Source: Epichloe hybrida
Lineage: Eukaryota > Ascomycota > Sordariomycetes > Hypocreales > Clavicipitaceae
Reading direction: 5' to 3'
Assembly: GCA_019022495.1 (NCBI GenBank)
Contig: JAFEKR010000022.1
Coordinates: forward strand, 960,514-1,024,513
Length of the DNA: 64,000 nucleotides
This document shows positions 38,872 through 50,060 of the stretch, piece by piece. Below the pieces are notes generated by a model, which was not told the origin of the DNA, did no database searches, and saw nothing but the letters and a program-made list of their open reading frames with translations. Both the position numbers and the translations under genes were made by a program. Numbering within the stretch: position 1 is the stretch's first letter; every line of letters starts with the position of its first letter.

Positions 38872-41374
38872 ATGTCATACAACCAGTACGGGGGTCAGTT
38901 ATATCCATACGCCTTGTCAGAGTGACCGAGTGTCTCTGACTTGATTTATTATTAGGAAACCCCTACGGCATGCCGCCTGGTTACGGCGGTGGTTATGGCG
39001 CGCCGCCGCCTGGTATGAATGCGCCGCCCGGGTTAGGTATGACGGCCAGCACAGTCCCATCTATTCTGCCAAACTACTGCTGACTCTTTTGGAAAACTGT
39101 AGGAGCTCCTCCTGGGATGGTTGCCCCTCCGGGCATGAGCGTCCCTCCAGGTATGCAGCAGGCAAACGCTCCCCGATCTGGGCGTCCGGGCGGCTTACCT
39201 GCCAACTTTCAGGCTCCCGCCAACATGCCCAATATCAACTTCAACGCCCCCGTTATTCGATTAGGCACAAGTGCACCCGCCGTCGAGGGTGGGCGCGGCG
39301 ATCGATCACAGTCTTCTGGCGGCGGCGGCAGCGGCCGACCTGGCGTTGGCATGGAACGCGGCTCAGAACAGAGTCGAGGTGCTGCCCGGGAAACCGTCCA
39401 AACTCTACTACCTCCGACAAATGATGAACGGCTGCGAACGATCATGCTTCATCAGATTCCTGATGGCGTCTGCGGCGACGATGGAGTTCGGAAGCTGTTG
39501 GGTTCGATCGGAGCTCTGCGCAAGTGGGAATCTTTTGCAAGTGTGATGGACGAGCATAAAGGCACCAGGTTCGGATTTGCCCTATTCGAAGACGTGAATT
39601 CACTGTTCAACGCTGTCAAGTTACTCTATGAAGAGAACGTAGAGGTCCCGGTTCACCGTCAAACCGGCACGGAGAAGCCTGCGCCCGAGGACGATAATTT
39701 CGAAGGGATTGCGAAGAGAAGGCTTGAAGTCGCTGTTGACCCTGCTACTCTAAAACACGTCGAGTCGTTTGAGGAGAGAAGGGCAGACGATCCAGATGCT
39801 GCGGGCAGGCTCGAAAGCGCGAAAGCAGAGCTCAAGCGAGCTCTCCGAGACTTATTCTACCCTCCCCTCAGTAATGGCGCCGATGTCGACGGGGACACTG
39901 CGATGAAGAATGGCATAGACGAGAATGTGGAAGTTGTCAATATTCCTATAGCGCAAGAGGACGAACTTGCCGACATCCCCGCTGAAATGCGAGAGGGGGT
40001 CGCAGGAGAGATTGCCGCCTTTCGAGAAAGAAGCAACCAGCGCGACTTGGAACGTTTACGAAAAGAAGAGGAGGCGGAGGAGATGGAGAGGCGGAGAAAT
40101 GGGTCGTCACGCCAGACAGCAGGTGCGAACAACATACCCCTGGGACCAAGGGGCGCGGTGCCGAACGCGCCGTCTGGACCACGAGGTCAGAACGGTGCGT
40201 CTAAAGGAGTGTCATTCGTCAATGGAGAATTCGGCATTAATCGCGCCGAGGAGGAGTCTGATGCCAGCGACGAGGAAATCCACCGGAGACACACCCAGGG
40301 CCAGGAAGCGGACGATGAGAGGGCGTACATGGATGCTGAGCGTAAATGGGGAAACCGCGAACGTTCCAAACAGTCTGCGCTCGACAGGGAACAAGACCGC
40401 GAGGAGCAAGAAGCCGAGTCGGAGCAGCGCAAGAAGGACGAGCAGCTGGAGCGAGAGAAGTCATGGAACGACGAGCGCGAGGCAAGTCGCAAGTCGCATC
40501 CTTACTATCGCGACCATGGAACCTGGGCCAGGAAACGAGGGCTGGATCGGGCAGACGAGGAGAGCAAAGACGACGCGGACCGACGAGCAGAAAACGAGGA
40601 ACGTCGGAGAGAACAAGCGCAGATGGAGAAGGCCCGGGGCATGGCTGATTCATTCTTGAACCAACAAGCAGAGGAGCTGGACCGACGTGAGGCTGCCACA
40701 GCCGCTGCCGCTGCCGCTGCCGCTGCCGCCCCCCCCCAGCCGTTCAAGCTGTCACTCGGTGCCGCTGCACAAAAGGCGCAGGCCTCGAGGGGGCCCCAGC
40801 GCCGCACCATTGCAGAAGTCGAAGGCCTGCTGGACGACGAAGACACGGAGCAACTCAGCAAGCGCACACTTGTCCCCATCCAAATGGAGCCCATAACCGG
40901 CGCCGCCGCCATGTCCGAAGAGGAGATTTCCCAGGCCGTCCGGGCGCTGGCGCAGGAAATCCCATCGGAAAAGGAAGGACTGTGGAACTGGGAGGTCAAA
41001 TGGGACTACATGGACGACTCGGTCGTGCGAGAAAAACTGCGGCCGTTTGTCGAGAAGAAGGTGGTCGACTATCTCGGCGTGCAGGAGGAAATGCTGGTGG
41101 AAGCCGTGGAGGAGCACTTGCGAAGGCATGGCACCGCGGCGGCACTGGTGGAGGAACTCGAAGGGGCAAGTGTTTTCTCACCCAAGTCTCACCCTCTCCT
41201 CTCCTCTCCTCTCCAATGCCGTGATCCGACACGTGGCTTGCTACGACGGAAGTCGGGAACTACTTTGCTAACAACTTGTAGGCACTGGACGAAGACGCAG
41301 AAGATCTGGTCAAGAAGCTGTGGAGGATGGTGATTTTCTTTACGGAAAGCGAGAAGCGAGGACTGCAAGCGTGA
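38872..41374 (+). CDS. RBM25-like pre-mRNA splicing factor (RRM-like and PWI domains)
   Basis: Homolog of animal RBM25, associated with U1 snRNP and 5' splice-site choice (yeast counterpart Snu71, inference). Exons join(38872..38893,38956..39036,39103..41165,41282..41374) encode 752 residues. The N terminus is a G/P/M-rich low-complexity tract (PPGM repeats); an RRM-like domain lies at about residues 143-218 (LRTIMLHQIP...GFALFEDV). A long charged R/E/D/K helix-rich region covers about 300-560, with an alanine run, and a C-terminal PWI domain about 645-750 includes WEVKWDYMDDSVVREKLRPF and ends LWRMVIFFTESEKRGLQA. The last intron (41166-41281) has a GCAAGT donor; only this GC-AG splice keeps the PWI domain in frame. 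A run of nine C at about 40729-40737 lies in coding sequence. Confidence 0.9.
41166..41281 (+). other. GC-AG intron in the RBM25-like gene
   Basis: Donor GCAAGT after codon GGG, acceptor TTGTAG. Splicing yields VEELEG|ALDEDAEDLVKKLW, an unbroken PWI-domain end. No GT donor nearby preserves both frame and domain. Confidence 0.8.
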
Positions 41375-42890
41375 TTCTATTCTTGCCGGTCGAGATGCAG
41401 GAAGGTAGGTTGGGGGGGGGGGGGGAACGGACGATGGGCACAAGCACAGGTGCTTTTGGAGAGAGAAAGAGGCGCGTGTCACAGTGTGTGTTAATTTCCT
41501 ATTCTTATTCCCATCATTGCAGAGGCCGTGATCCCGGCCGTGGTGCATATCAAGAGAGTGTAATTTATGAGGAGCAGGGGACATGGGGAAAAAAAAAATC
41601 ATGGAGTTTTCTAAATCAGTCTGTACGAAGGGACGCTGCGTGTGTTGAGCAGGGGGCGAGGTTTTTTTTTTTTTTTTTTTTTGGGACGGGCACCGAAATC
41701 CCCGGCTTCATATCGCGCGGCGATGGATAGAAGAGCAGAAGGTAGAAGAGCCGTTTGTGCCAAGGCATCTCTGACCCGGGTTGATTCCCTCATGTTCGTT
41801 TCAGGACGGGAAGGCGGCTCCACCCCCGGATCAAAAGGGTTCAGGGCGCCCATGATAGGAACAAGGGCTCGACTACTTACTTGCATGTCTTGAGTTACAT
41901 GCGCGGGCTTGACTCGTTCAAATCGACGGGGACAGAAGAAGAAGAAGGCTCGGAGCGATGGGAGATGATTCTCAGCCGTGGCCACGGTCATGCACGACAC
42001 GACGGTTGCTCCTCCAGTATTTCCATTTTCCAATCCCCCGGTCCCCGGTCCGTGATGGAGCGAGAACCGACGTCGACGCGGGCCGGCCCCACATTGCCAT
42101 TGCCAGGTCAGGTCCCCCGACCTCAACACAGTTTCAACAATATGTAGTCGAGCCAGGCCGCGGCGTCGTCATCTGCAGACCAGCTCAACAAGCACGAGGT
42201 CAGGGAAGAGAGCAAAAGGGGGGCTGGCTGGCTGGCTGGCTGACTCATTTCGCTCCGGGTGGGGGAATAAACCCCACGGACGGTGCTTCCGCGATGCGCC
42301 GTAATACTGCATCTGCATCTGCCGAGGGACTTGTCGAGGAAGCGGAGGACATTACGGACTCTACTCCGTAGGACTTGTACATAGCTGGGCTTAGCAGCAA
42401 GGCGGCGTGGCGTTCTAAACAGAGAAGGGGGGGGGGGGCCTGCGGGAGGGACGGCAAGGCGATATGTGACGGGCAGGGATTGAGAAATTTGTAAAGACCA
42501 TGTTCTCTCGTAATTCTTGCCTGGCCGTCACGTTGTGTACGAATCTCTTGCCCTCCCGGGCGAGACATGCATGATGCGCGCCCGCGCCCGCGCCCGCATC
42601 TCCATCTCGAGCAAATGACCATGGCGAGAACTTGGCCCATGACTGCGTCCGCTGTTTCACCGGCGACCTACATACCTCTTGGGGGGAAGAGTCGCACAAT
42701 GCCCCCGACGACGTGGCAGCCCGCAGATTTCTCCATTTCAAAAAAAAAAAAAAAACATGTCATCACCAAGTATTGTCCTCGAAACTTTCCACACCTCATT
42801 CCGCGTGTCTGCCGTGAAGCCAAAGTGCGGAACACAACGAGATTGACTCACCACCTCTGCTTTTTTTCCCGCTCGCGCGATACGAGAGCA
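41375..42890. other. Intergenic region rich in simple repeats
   Basis: About 1.5 kb with no supported gene. It holds a G run (about 41410-41422), a T run of about 20 (41661-41680), ggct repeats (about 42222-42241), another G run (about 42426-42437), gcgccc repeats (about 42574-42596) and an A run (about 42740-42754). Several long open frames overlap these runs and look spurious. Confidence 0.55.
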
Positions 42891-44966
42891 ATGGCGGACG
42901 GACTCCTGGGTCCTCGGTCGGCGGACGGTCCTGGCAACAGGCGGGATCATGTCTCTTCAGTAGATGCCTCGCTCGGAGCAGCGAGCCCCAGGGCCAGAAG
43001 TCCCAGGGCCATGAGCCCCTTCTTAATCAACATGGCGAACAAGAAGGAGGTGGAGAGGCCGCCCAGGAAGCTGATCTTGTGCTTTGACGGAACCGGGAAT
43101 AGGTTTCACGGCGACGAAAGCGATAGCAATATTCTCAAAATCTTTCGCATGCTTGATCGGTCTGCTGACGACCAGTACCATTATTATCAGCGTGAGTTGG
43201 GTGAATACGTTTTTTTTTTTTTTTTTTTGCCCCTGTGGCAATTACAGCAGTAAGGAAGACGATTTGGCACTGATCTTTTTTACACCGTAGCCGGCATCGG
43301 CACCTACGTGATATCGGATTCCCTCTCGCACAGCGGCCTTCGCACACGTATCAGATCTTGGTATCAAAAGGCCAAGGACTCGGCCATTGGCTCATCGTTT
43401 GATCAGCATGTTGTCGGCGGCTATCGTTTCTTGATGCGCTTCTACCAAACGGGCGACGAGATGTACATGTTTGGCTTTAGTCGCGGGGCCTACATTGCGA
43501 GATTCCTCGCTGAAATGCTCGACTATATCGGGCTTCTTTGCCACGGGAACGAGGAGATGGTCAAGTTTGCTTGGAAGGCCTTTGCGCAGTGGCAGCGTAG
43601 GAAGCCTGCTTCTAAGGATGATGATGATGATGACGACGGTGAGGAGGACGCCGGGGAAGACGAGGAGACCAGGAGGATGTACAACTACATGAAGGGATTC
43701 CGGGAAACCTTCTCCAGACCAGTTGGTCGTATCCGATTCCTGGGACTGTTCGATACTGTCAACTCCGTCCCGCAATTCGAGACGGCGTGGATGCAGAGGA
43801 GCAAGTTTCCCTACACTGCTCGTTCGAGCGCCCGCGTCATCCGGCATGCGGTCAGCATTGACGAGCGACGCGCCAAATTTCGCGAGGACCTGATGTATCA
43901 GAAAGCGCCCAAGCACCAGCACCATGCTCACAAGCACCGTCACCATATGGGTGAGATGATGGATCGGGCGTGGAAAAGCATGGATCACACGCACGCCCCT
44001 GGTCGAGCTGATGCGCCTGAGGGCAAGGAAACGCATCGGCAGGACTTCGCCCCATATCGAGCCCGATTCGGGTGCCGCCAGCGAATGGTACGTGGCGCTC
44101 TCGTGGACAGGGGCAGGGAGACGGACAACATGTCGTGTTCGGATGCGTCTCAGTGGGACGGGGAACTGGAGGACTGGAGGGACGAGGACCAAGACATCAA
44201 CGAGGTCTGGTTTGCCGGAGGTCACGGTGACATCTGCGGCGGGTGGGAGGCTCTGGATGACCGCAAGAGTGCGAGCCACGTTCCTCTGGCCTGGATGGTC
44301 CGTGAAGCGATCAAAGCAGGTCTTGCATTCGACGTGGCCAATGTGACGGACATGGGATGTCAAGACGTGTTCGACAACGACATTCGACGGGCCAGCAGAC
44401 CCGCCATTCAAGTGCAAGATGAAGCAGGACATGTCCGAGACGGGCTCCGAGACGGGCGGCAGAATAGCCAGTCAAGCCCAGAGATGGAGGGAAGCGAGGT
44501 CAAAGGCAAGCGTCTCGCGCAAGAGACGACGCCAACATCACCATTCCACGACATGATGCACAGAGCCCACACGTCGCGCATCCACGACTCTCTCGAATAC
44601 GGAGGAGGGCTGGGGCCCATGGCCGTCACAGCCTGGAAGCTCATGGAATACCTCCCCTTTCGACGCATGGACTTGCAGCCAGACGGGTCGTGGAAACCGA
44701 TTCGATGGCCCCTGCCGTGCGGCGAAACCAGAGACATCCCAGATGATGTGCGGGTTCACGGCAGTGTCCTTCGCAGGATGAAGGAGGATGAGACGTACAG
44801 GCCGGGCAACCTGATCATCGGAGGTGGCGGGCGAGGTGTACGAAGAGCGAGGCCAGAGGATGGAACCGGCGACTGGATCTGCATTGCTGAGCCTGGCGAT
44901 GCAATCGGAGAGATCTGGTCCAAGAAACCGAGGGGAACCAACGGCACGAATGGTGTTGGGCACTGA
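42891..44966 (+). CDS. DUF2235 (Tle1-like alpha/beta hydrolase) protein
   Basis: Predicted hydrolase of the DUF2235 family, whose bacterial relatives include Tle1 phospholipase effectors. The fungal role is unknown. Exons join(42891..43191,43291..44966) encode 658 residues. The 99-bp intron contains a T run, and splicing gives YHYYQPGIGTYV, the usual family sequence. Motifs: oxyanion-like FDGTGN at residues 65-70, the nucleophile elbow GFSRG at 162-166 (Ser164), FLGLFDTVNSVP, and VWFAGGHGDICGGW containing the likely catalytic histidine/aspartate region. An acidic run (seven Asp then Glu/Asp) follows the lipase core at about nt 43617-43670, and a His-rich stretch lies near nt 43908-43950; both are probably surface insertions. 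No transmembrane segment is obvious. Confidence 0.85.
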
Positions 44967-45429
44967 GTAGCGGCCGTTCGTGTTGTTGAAGAAGAGGAAA
45001 TGGAGGAAATTAACTAGTAATCCGTAGGCCAATTCTCAATTTCTGAAAACTGACAGCGATGAATGAAGCAGTCGTGCTGTAAAACTTTTGCAAAGACTTC
45101 AAATGCTGCATCATCATCATCACGTCGCCGCGTGTGGGTGCACGTGATGAGTGCACCCGGTGGATAGCCAGGATAGGTTTGATTGGGTGGGGCTTCCAAA
45201 GCAATCTTTACGCCCAGCCAGCTGCTTGTCAGCTTCAGCAACAACAACTACAACTACCAAAAAAAAAAAAAAGGCCCAGATCCATCCGACCGCTTCTCTC
45301 CTCGCCTTTTCTCGCCGCCGAACCCCTGTCGATACGCTGTCAGACGCTGTCAATGGCACAGATCCCTTGTTGGTCCTTTTCAATCGCGGCCGTATTTCTC
45401 CACTCGGCTGGCTCGAGTTCTTCGCCAAG
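44967..45429. other. Intergenic region
   Basis: 463 bp. The frame of the downstream dehydrogenase is open from 45151, but that part is low-complexity (TTTTTTKKKKK from an A run) and is treated as leader. Confidence 0.5.
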
Positions 45430-46734
45430 ATGCCCATTCCTTTCATCATGTATGTCATAAGCAATGGTCCTCCCGACTGGCTGCGCGACAATGCCTACAC
45501 CATCATGGCCGTCACAGCAACCATAGCCTCGCTGTACTTTCTGAAAACATGGACCTCTGGTGCCGTAAACACGGCCGAGAAGAATCTGCATGGAAGGGTC
45601 ATCATGATGACCGGCGGCACATCAGGAATAGGTGCCATGGCAGCCCAAGAGATGGCAGCCCGAGGCGCACAACTTGTCCTCTTGACGCAGGCCCGACCGT
45701 CGGACCCCTTTCTCGTCGAATACATACAAGACCTGCGCGACCGGACCAACAACCAGCTCATCTACGCCGAGCAGGTCGACCTCTCGAGCTTGCACAGCAT
45801 CCGAAAGTTTGCCACCAAGTGGATCGACAATGCGCCGCCGCGAAGGCTCGACATGATTGTTCTCTGCGCAGCGACAGCGGCGCCGCCCGGGAGCAGGAGG
45901 AGGGAAACCAAGGACGGCATCGAGGAGACGTGGATGATCAATTACCTGGCCAACTTCCACCTGCTGAGCATCTTGAGTCCAGCAATCAAGGCTCAGCCGT
46001 TCGATCGGGACGTTCGCATCATCATGGCAACTTGCTCCTCATACATCGCGTCACCTTCGCTGAGGGAAGCCGTCGGGGAGGAGGAGGAGGAAAACTGGTC
46101 ACCTTATGCTGCGTATGCGCGAAGCAAACTCGCCCTCATGGTGTTCGGGCAGGCGCTTCAGAAGCATCTCGACACTTACAAGCGGCCTGACCAGCTGCCC
46201 ATGAACGCCAAAGTCATTTTCGTTGACCCGGGCCCGAGCCGCACGCCGGGTACGCGGCGCTGGCTGACGAGGGGGTCCCTCCTTGGTTTGGCCATCTACC
46301 TGGCCGGCTATTCGCTTCCCTGGCTCCTGCTCAAATCTCCCTTCAGAGGCGCGCAATCTTTTCTCCATGCAGTCATGGAGTCTGGACTCGCTGTCGGCCA
46401 TGGAGGAAGACTGATCAAGGAGTGCATGCAGGTAGACTATGCTCGCAGCGAGGTCAGAGACGATGAGGTCGCCAAGAAACTATGGGAGGACAGTGATGCG
46501 CTGATCGAGCGTGCGGAAAGGGCATCGGCGAAAGCCAGGGCACTGGAGAAAGTCGCGGAGGACAAGGAACACGAACGGAAGCGGGAGCAGGAACGGATCG
46601 ACGAGATCGATGGACTGGTCGCGACAATTAGAAAGGGCAAGCAGAAGCAGAAGCAGAAGCAGAAGCCGAAGCAGGAGCAGAAACAAAGTGGCGGGGGAAA
46701 AAACAGCACAAGCAAGACTGAGCCTTCTAACTAG
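45430..46734 (+). CDS. Membrane-anchored short-chain dehydrogenase/reductase
   Basis: 434 residues, one exon. Rossmann-fold SDR with cofactor motif TGGTSGIG (residues 61-68), a conserved Asn in ETWMINYLANFHLL, and the catalytic YARSK (Tyr229, Lys233). A hydrophobic segment at about 17-36 precedes the enzyme domain and a second lies near 280-300, so it is likely membrane-bound, perhaps in ER or lipid droplets. It resembles the conserved fungal family containing yeast YNL181W, whose substrate is not established. The start at 45430 (MPIPFIMYVISNGPPDWL) is chosen because this N terminus is what I recall as conserved in filamentous-fungal orthologs. The C terminus is charged and coiled-coil-like, ending in a KQ repeat tail encoded by an aagcag hexamer repeat (about 46636-46685). 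Confidence 0.88.
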   Translation: MPIPFIMYVISNGPPDWLRDNAYTIMAVTATIASLYFLKTWTSGAVNTAEKNLHGRVIMMTGGTSGIGAMAAQEMAARGAQLVLLTQARPSDPFLVEYIQDLRDRTNNQLIYAEQVDLSSLHSIRKFATKWIDNAPPRRLDMIVLCAATAAPPGSRRRETKDGIEETWMINYLANFHLLSILSPAIKAQPFDRDVRIIMATCSSYIASPSLREAVGEEEEENWSPYAAYARSKLALMVFGQALQKHLDTYKRPDQLPMNAKVIFVDPGPSRTPGTRRWLTRGSLLGLAIYLAGYSLPWLLLKSPFRGAQSFLHAVMESGLAVGHGGRLIKECMQVDYARSEVRDDEVAKKLWEDSDALIERAERASAKARALEKVAEDKEHERKREQERIDEIDGLVATIRKGKQKQKQKQKPKQEQKQSGGGKNSTSKTEPSN

Positions 46735-47654
46735 TCTGCTGGACTTGGACGAAGACAAAAGCATAGCACGTCGATTTGGTGTGGATATCAAACGCTCTCC
46801 CTTTCCCATCATGGTAGTAAAAGGGTATAATTGTAAATCCAGGGTCTCGTCCGACGCTATATAACATTTTCGCCCAATCTATGTATAAGCTTTTTTGTTT
46901 GAATACGCCAAACGGCACATCATGTATGGGCAAACCTGGTTCCCAAAACTCTTGCCTCCAAGCCATGCTACAAAGCGGCGAGAGCGAAACCAGCGACGGC
47001 CAGCACCCCTTCTCTGGATGGGAAGTTTCTGGTGTGGAGAGAGGAAAGGAAAGGAAAGGTGAAGTTGTGGGAGATGCACCGCTGGGTGGGTTGCACCGGC
47101 CGATTCGTATTTGCGTGTACCTCCGTACGGACTGGCGTAGTTCAACATATGCGGAATCGACCGGATTAGGAAGCATGTCGTTCCCGGCCGCCGGATACGA
47201 GGCGACGACTTCTCCCTGACGGCGTGTGTCCGACGACGGCACAAGTAAGTATCAGCATCATCTCGTGTGCATGTGCTCGTATGCGCAAGTCACAAGTGTC
47301 CCACCAAACTATGCGGTGTATCGCATTGTGTCTCCCTCGTCGGGAAATCTGGGGTGTTCATGTCGTCAGGCGGCGCGTACAAGTTGTTGGACCGACCCTC
47401 CTTCGCAGGTGAGTGACGAGACCGAGCCTCCGTCAGATTGTGTTGTCTTGTTGAAACTATCAGTCGATGTCGGTCTCTTGTCTCTTGCTTTGAAGGCCGA
47501 CATCAACGACTCGCTGCTTCTACCTGCTTCCCCGGACATGCACAAAGCACTTGATGATGATGATGATTCTGGGCATTTCTTTGGACGACGACTCTAGCAT
47601 GATTTGATACTGGATGCAATAGAGCAGCAGTTTCATCCCTCTCCGCGCTTCGTC
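46735..47654. other. Intergenic region
   Basis: About 0.9 kb with no supported gene. A 123-codon open frame at 47226-47597 has no recognisable domain and ends in a gatgat repeat. Confidence 0.5.
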
Positions 47655-48927
47655 TCAGCCGCAACGGTGCACCGCTGGCGTGGAATGCGGCCTTGGCCTC
47701 GGCTTTTCAACAAAGGCGAGCTCCGAGCTCGCCATCGCCCCCCCCCCCCGGTCCACCGATCTGTACCAATTCCGGCTGGGGTCCCCCAAGCATTCCCCGA
47801 CCGTAACGGGCTTGAAGCCGTTCCTGAGCATCGACTTGAGCATGTACTCGGTCAGATTGTAAACAGCTTGGTACACGGTGTCGTGCTCAACGCCCAACCA
47901 CTTGGTCTTCTTGACGTCTTTCCCTTGCATGCCATTGTCCCAGATGTTCTTTGACTGCTGAATCTCCCCGGCAGAGTTGTGCAAGTATCCCTCGGTGTCC
48001 AAGTTGAAGTACGTGACGTGGTAGCCCAGTTCCCCCAGCCGCCTGTCCACCCTGTCGTTGCTGGCCGAGTACGGGGGCCGAAAATAGGTAGGGAAGTAGC
48101 CGAGGATGTCGGCGAGAGCAATCTCGTTGTAGATGATTTGCTTGTGCAGCTGGGCATCGCTGATCTGAGTCAACCGCTGATGAGACCACGTATGACTGGC
48201 GACTTGGTGGCCGTCAGAGACCATGCGCCTGATGAGATTGCGCCAGGGGAGGCCGTCGTCGTTGATGGCGCCTTTGCCTAGATTGCGGCCAGTGATGAAG
48301 AATGTTGCTCTTGCGTTGTATTTCTGCGGGGAATGTGCGCATTTGGGGGAAGAAGAGATTTTTGTTGTTTTCCAACCGCAACTTGCCCCCCCCCCCCCTT
48401 CTTTTCCCCCGGGATGGGCAGTTTTTCCTCCAGCGTACGTACGTACCTTTAATAAGTCGACGTCCGAGGTGTACGAGTATGGCCCGTCATCGTACGTCAT
48501 ACTGTTCGCAATGATAGATGCCCCTTCCGTACGGGATTGCGCCCTTCTTTGGTCGGTCAATGTCGGCTGTATCAGGACCTTTGGGTCGGATGTTGCCATC
48601 ACAGCTGTCGCTGTAGTCGACTTGGCATGCTGGAGAGGAGCAGAACTCGAAACCCTTGCCGCACCAACTGATTGAAGCCATTCTTAGTAAGAACAAACAT
48701 CAGGTGGAAATCCGCGGGTGAGGGACAACATACCCTTGTTTGGAGCAGCAATAACCCGTTGCACATGTTGCGCCTCCGCTGTTTGCACCGCATCGCTGGC
48801 CTGGACGCTGTAACAGGTCGTGTGAAAAGGGGGTCTCCTGTATTGTTGTTGTTCCATGACGCAGAAGTTGGAGATGCACACAATTTGCCGTGGGAAACAA
48901 AGCGAGTAAGACGATTGACAGCTTCAT
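47655..48927 (-). pseudogene. Chitin deacetylase (CE4) with N-terminal CBM18, reading frame broken
   Basis: Secreted polysaccharide deacetylase that would convert chitin to chitosan at the cell wall. Minus-strand exons: 48927..48734 (signal peptide MKLSIVLLALFPTANC and CBM18 start), 48667..48447, 48323..47655. Splicing exon 1 to 2 restores the chitin-binding pattern GYCCSKQGWCGKGFEFC. The NodB domain is otherwise complete: YDDGP (motif 1, metal-binding Asp), SHTWSH (motif 2, His pair) and RPPYS (motif 3). Within exon 2, however, the CBM18 linker (ending GIYHCEQ) and the YDDGP motif are in different frames. The break lies at about 48500-48512, where several residues usual between the two also seem missing. 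It could be a real frameshift, a sequencing error or an unrecognised splice. A run of ten C lies in the C-terminal coding part (about 47743-47752). Confidence 0.7.
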
Positions 48928-50060
48928 TTTCGAATCTACCAAAGACCGTTCTTTGCAAGTTTTGAACAAGGCGACAAAGCGTTCTATGACTTGCGATAAT
49001 CTTTTGCCCCCCCCCTTCCTCCTTGAAGTGAGATGCAAGTGCACCCTGAGCTGAAGAGATTTTCCAGATGGGATTGTCTGCGTCTTTATATTTCTGATGA
49101 ATCTTGGAAATACCCAATGCCTGTCTCGATGAAGCAAATGTTCAAGATAAACGTCAAACGCCTTTCAAGCTATTTGGAATCGTATGTTCTGGTACGCGCC
49201 GCCCCGCCCATGAAAGAATAATATGTATGCAGCGAGCCGTCTTTGCGTAGTACGCGCCCGGACAAGGAGGGATCTTGTTCGGAAGAAAAAAAAAATGCTG
49301 TATTGGTACAACCTAGAGCTGACATCATAACCCATCATGTCCATGGTTTCGACCATCACTGAAGGGGGGGGGTTTTATTTTTACGCCGTGCATGGACTGA
49401 AGCTCGTGTAATCCCGGCCTCATGCAAGGTTGTACGTGCAAAATGGAGGGCCACATGGTTATTTCGAGGGCGTAAAGAAGACCATCTCGGGTGGCGTTTC
49501 CGGTTCAGAAGTATGTATGTTGTAAATGTTTGGTTCAATGAGGGGTCTAGATGGGAAGTAAGCTGATGAGGAGTTCGGCTCTTGAACACTTTGTCATACT
49601 GCCTGCCTTGCGTTCGAAATCCCTTCCCTTTCGCTTAGACTGTTCTATACAAATCTGTCCTTTCGTATGACCATGGCGACTAAACTGTGACTGTGTCTCC
49701 TTCTTTCGTATCGCCCCTGAAAAGGCTCCTAGCGGATTGGATTCCTGCTAGCCGTACGGACTAGTCGAGTGACGATTGCGGACATCTCGGCAGATATCCT
49801 GATGGCTTGACACGGTACACCTTTCATGGCTCCGAGGATTGCTCCAACAAGCAATGCGGTGCAGGTACTGGATGTGGACGTGGATGCGTGTCGTAGCCTC
49901 ACTTCCGAGGCACTTCCGAGGCACTTCCCACGAACAGCTGGCACCCACCCACCCACAGCTGACAGTTGGCTGGTGGCTTCGCGGTTCTGACGAAGCCCGC
50001 GATTGACCAAGGACATCAGCGATTGATAAGCACTAGTCTTTAAAATGTCGGACGCCAAAC
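48928..50060. other. Intergenic region
   Basis: No supported gene. It contains a short direct repeat cttccgaggca (about 49901-49924) and C/G runs near 49009-49017 and 49363-49372. Confidence 0.5.
49083..49090 (-). promoter_or_regulatory. TATA-like box of the chitin deacetylase
   Basis: The minus strand reads atataaag about 155 bp upstream of the ATG at 48927. Position and sequence are suitable; untested. Confidence 0.45.

Noticed and set aside
41611..42129. 172-codon minus-strand frame
   Set aside because: Spans a T run of about 20 that encodes poly-lysine, has no domain, and has competing frames on the plus strand.
47226..47597. 123-codon frame between the dehydrogenase and chitin deacetylase
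   Set aside because: No domain; ends in a gat repeat; no conserved features visible.
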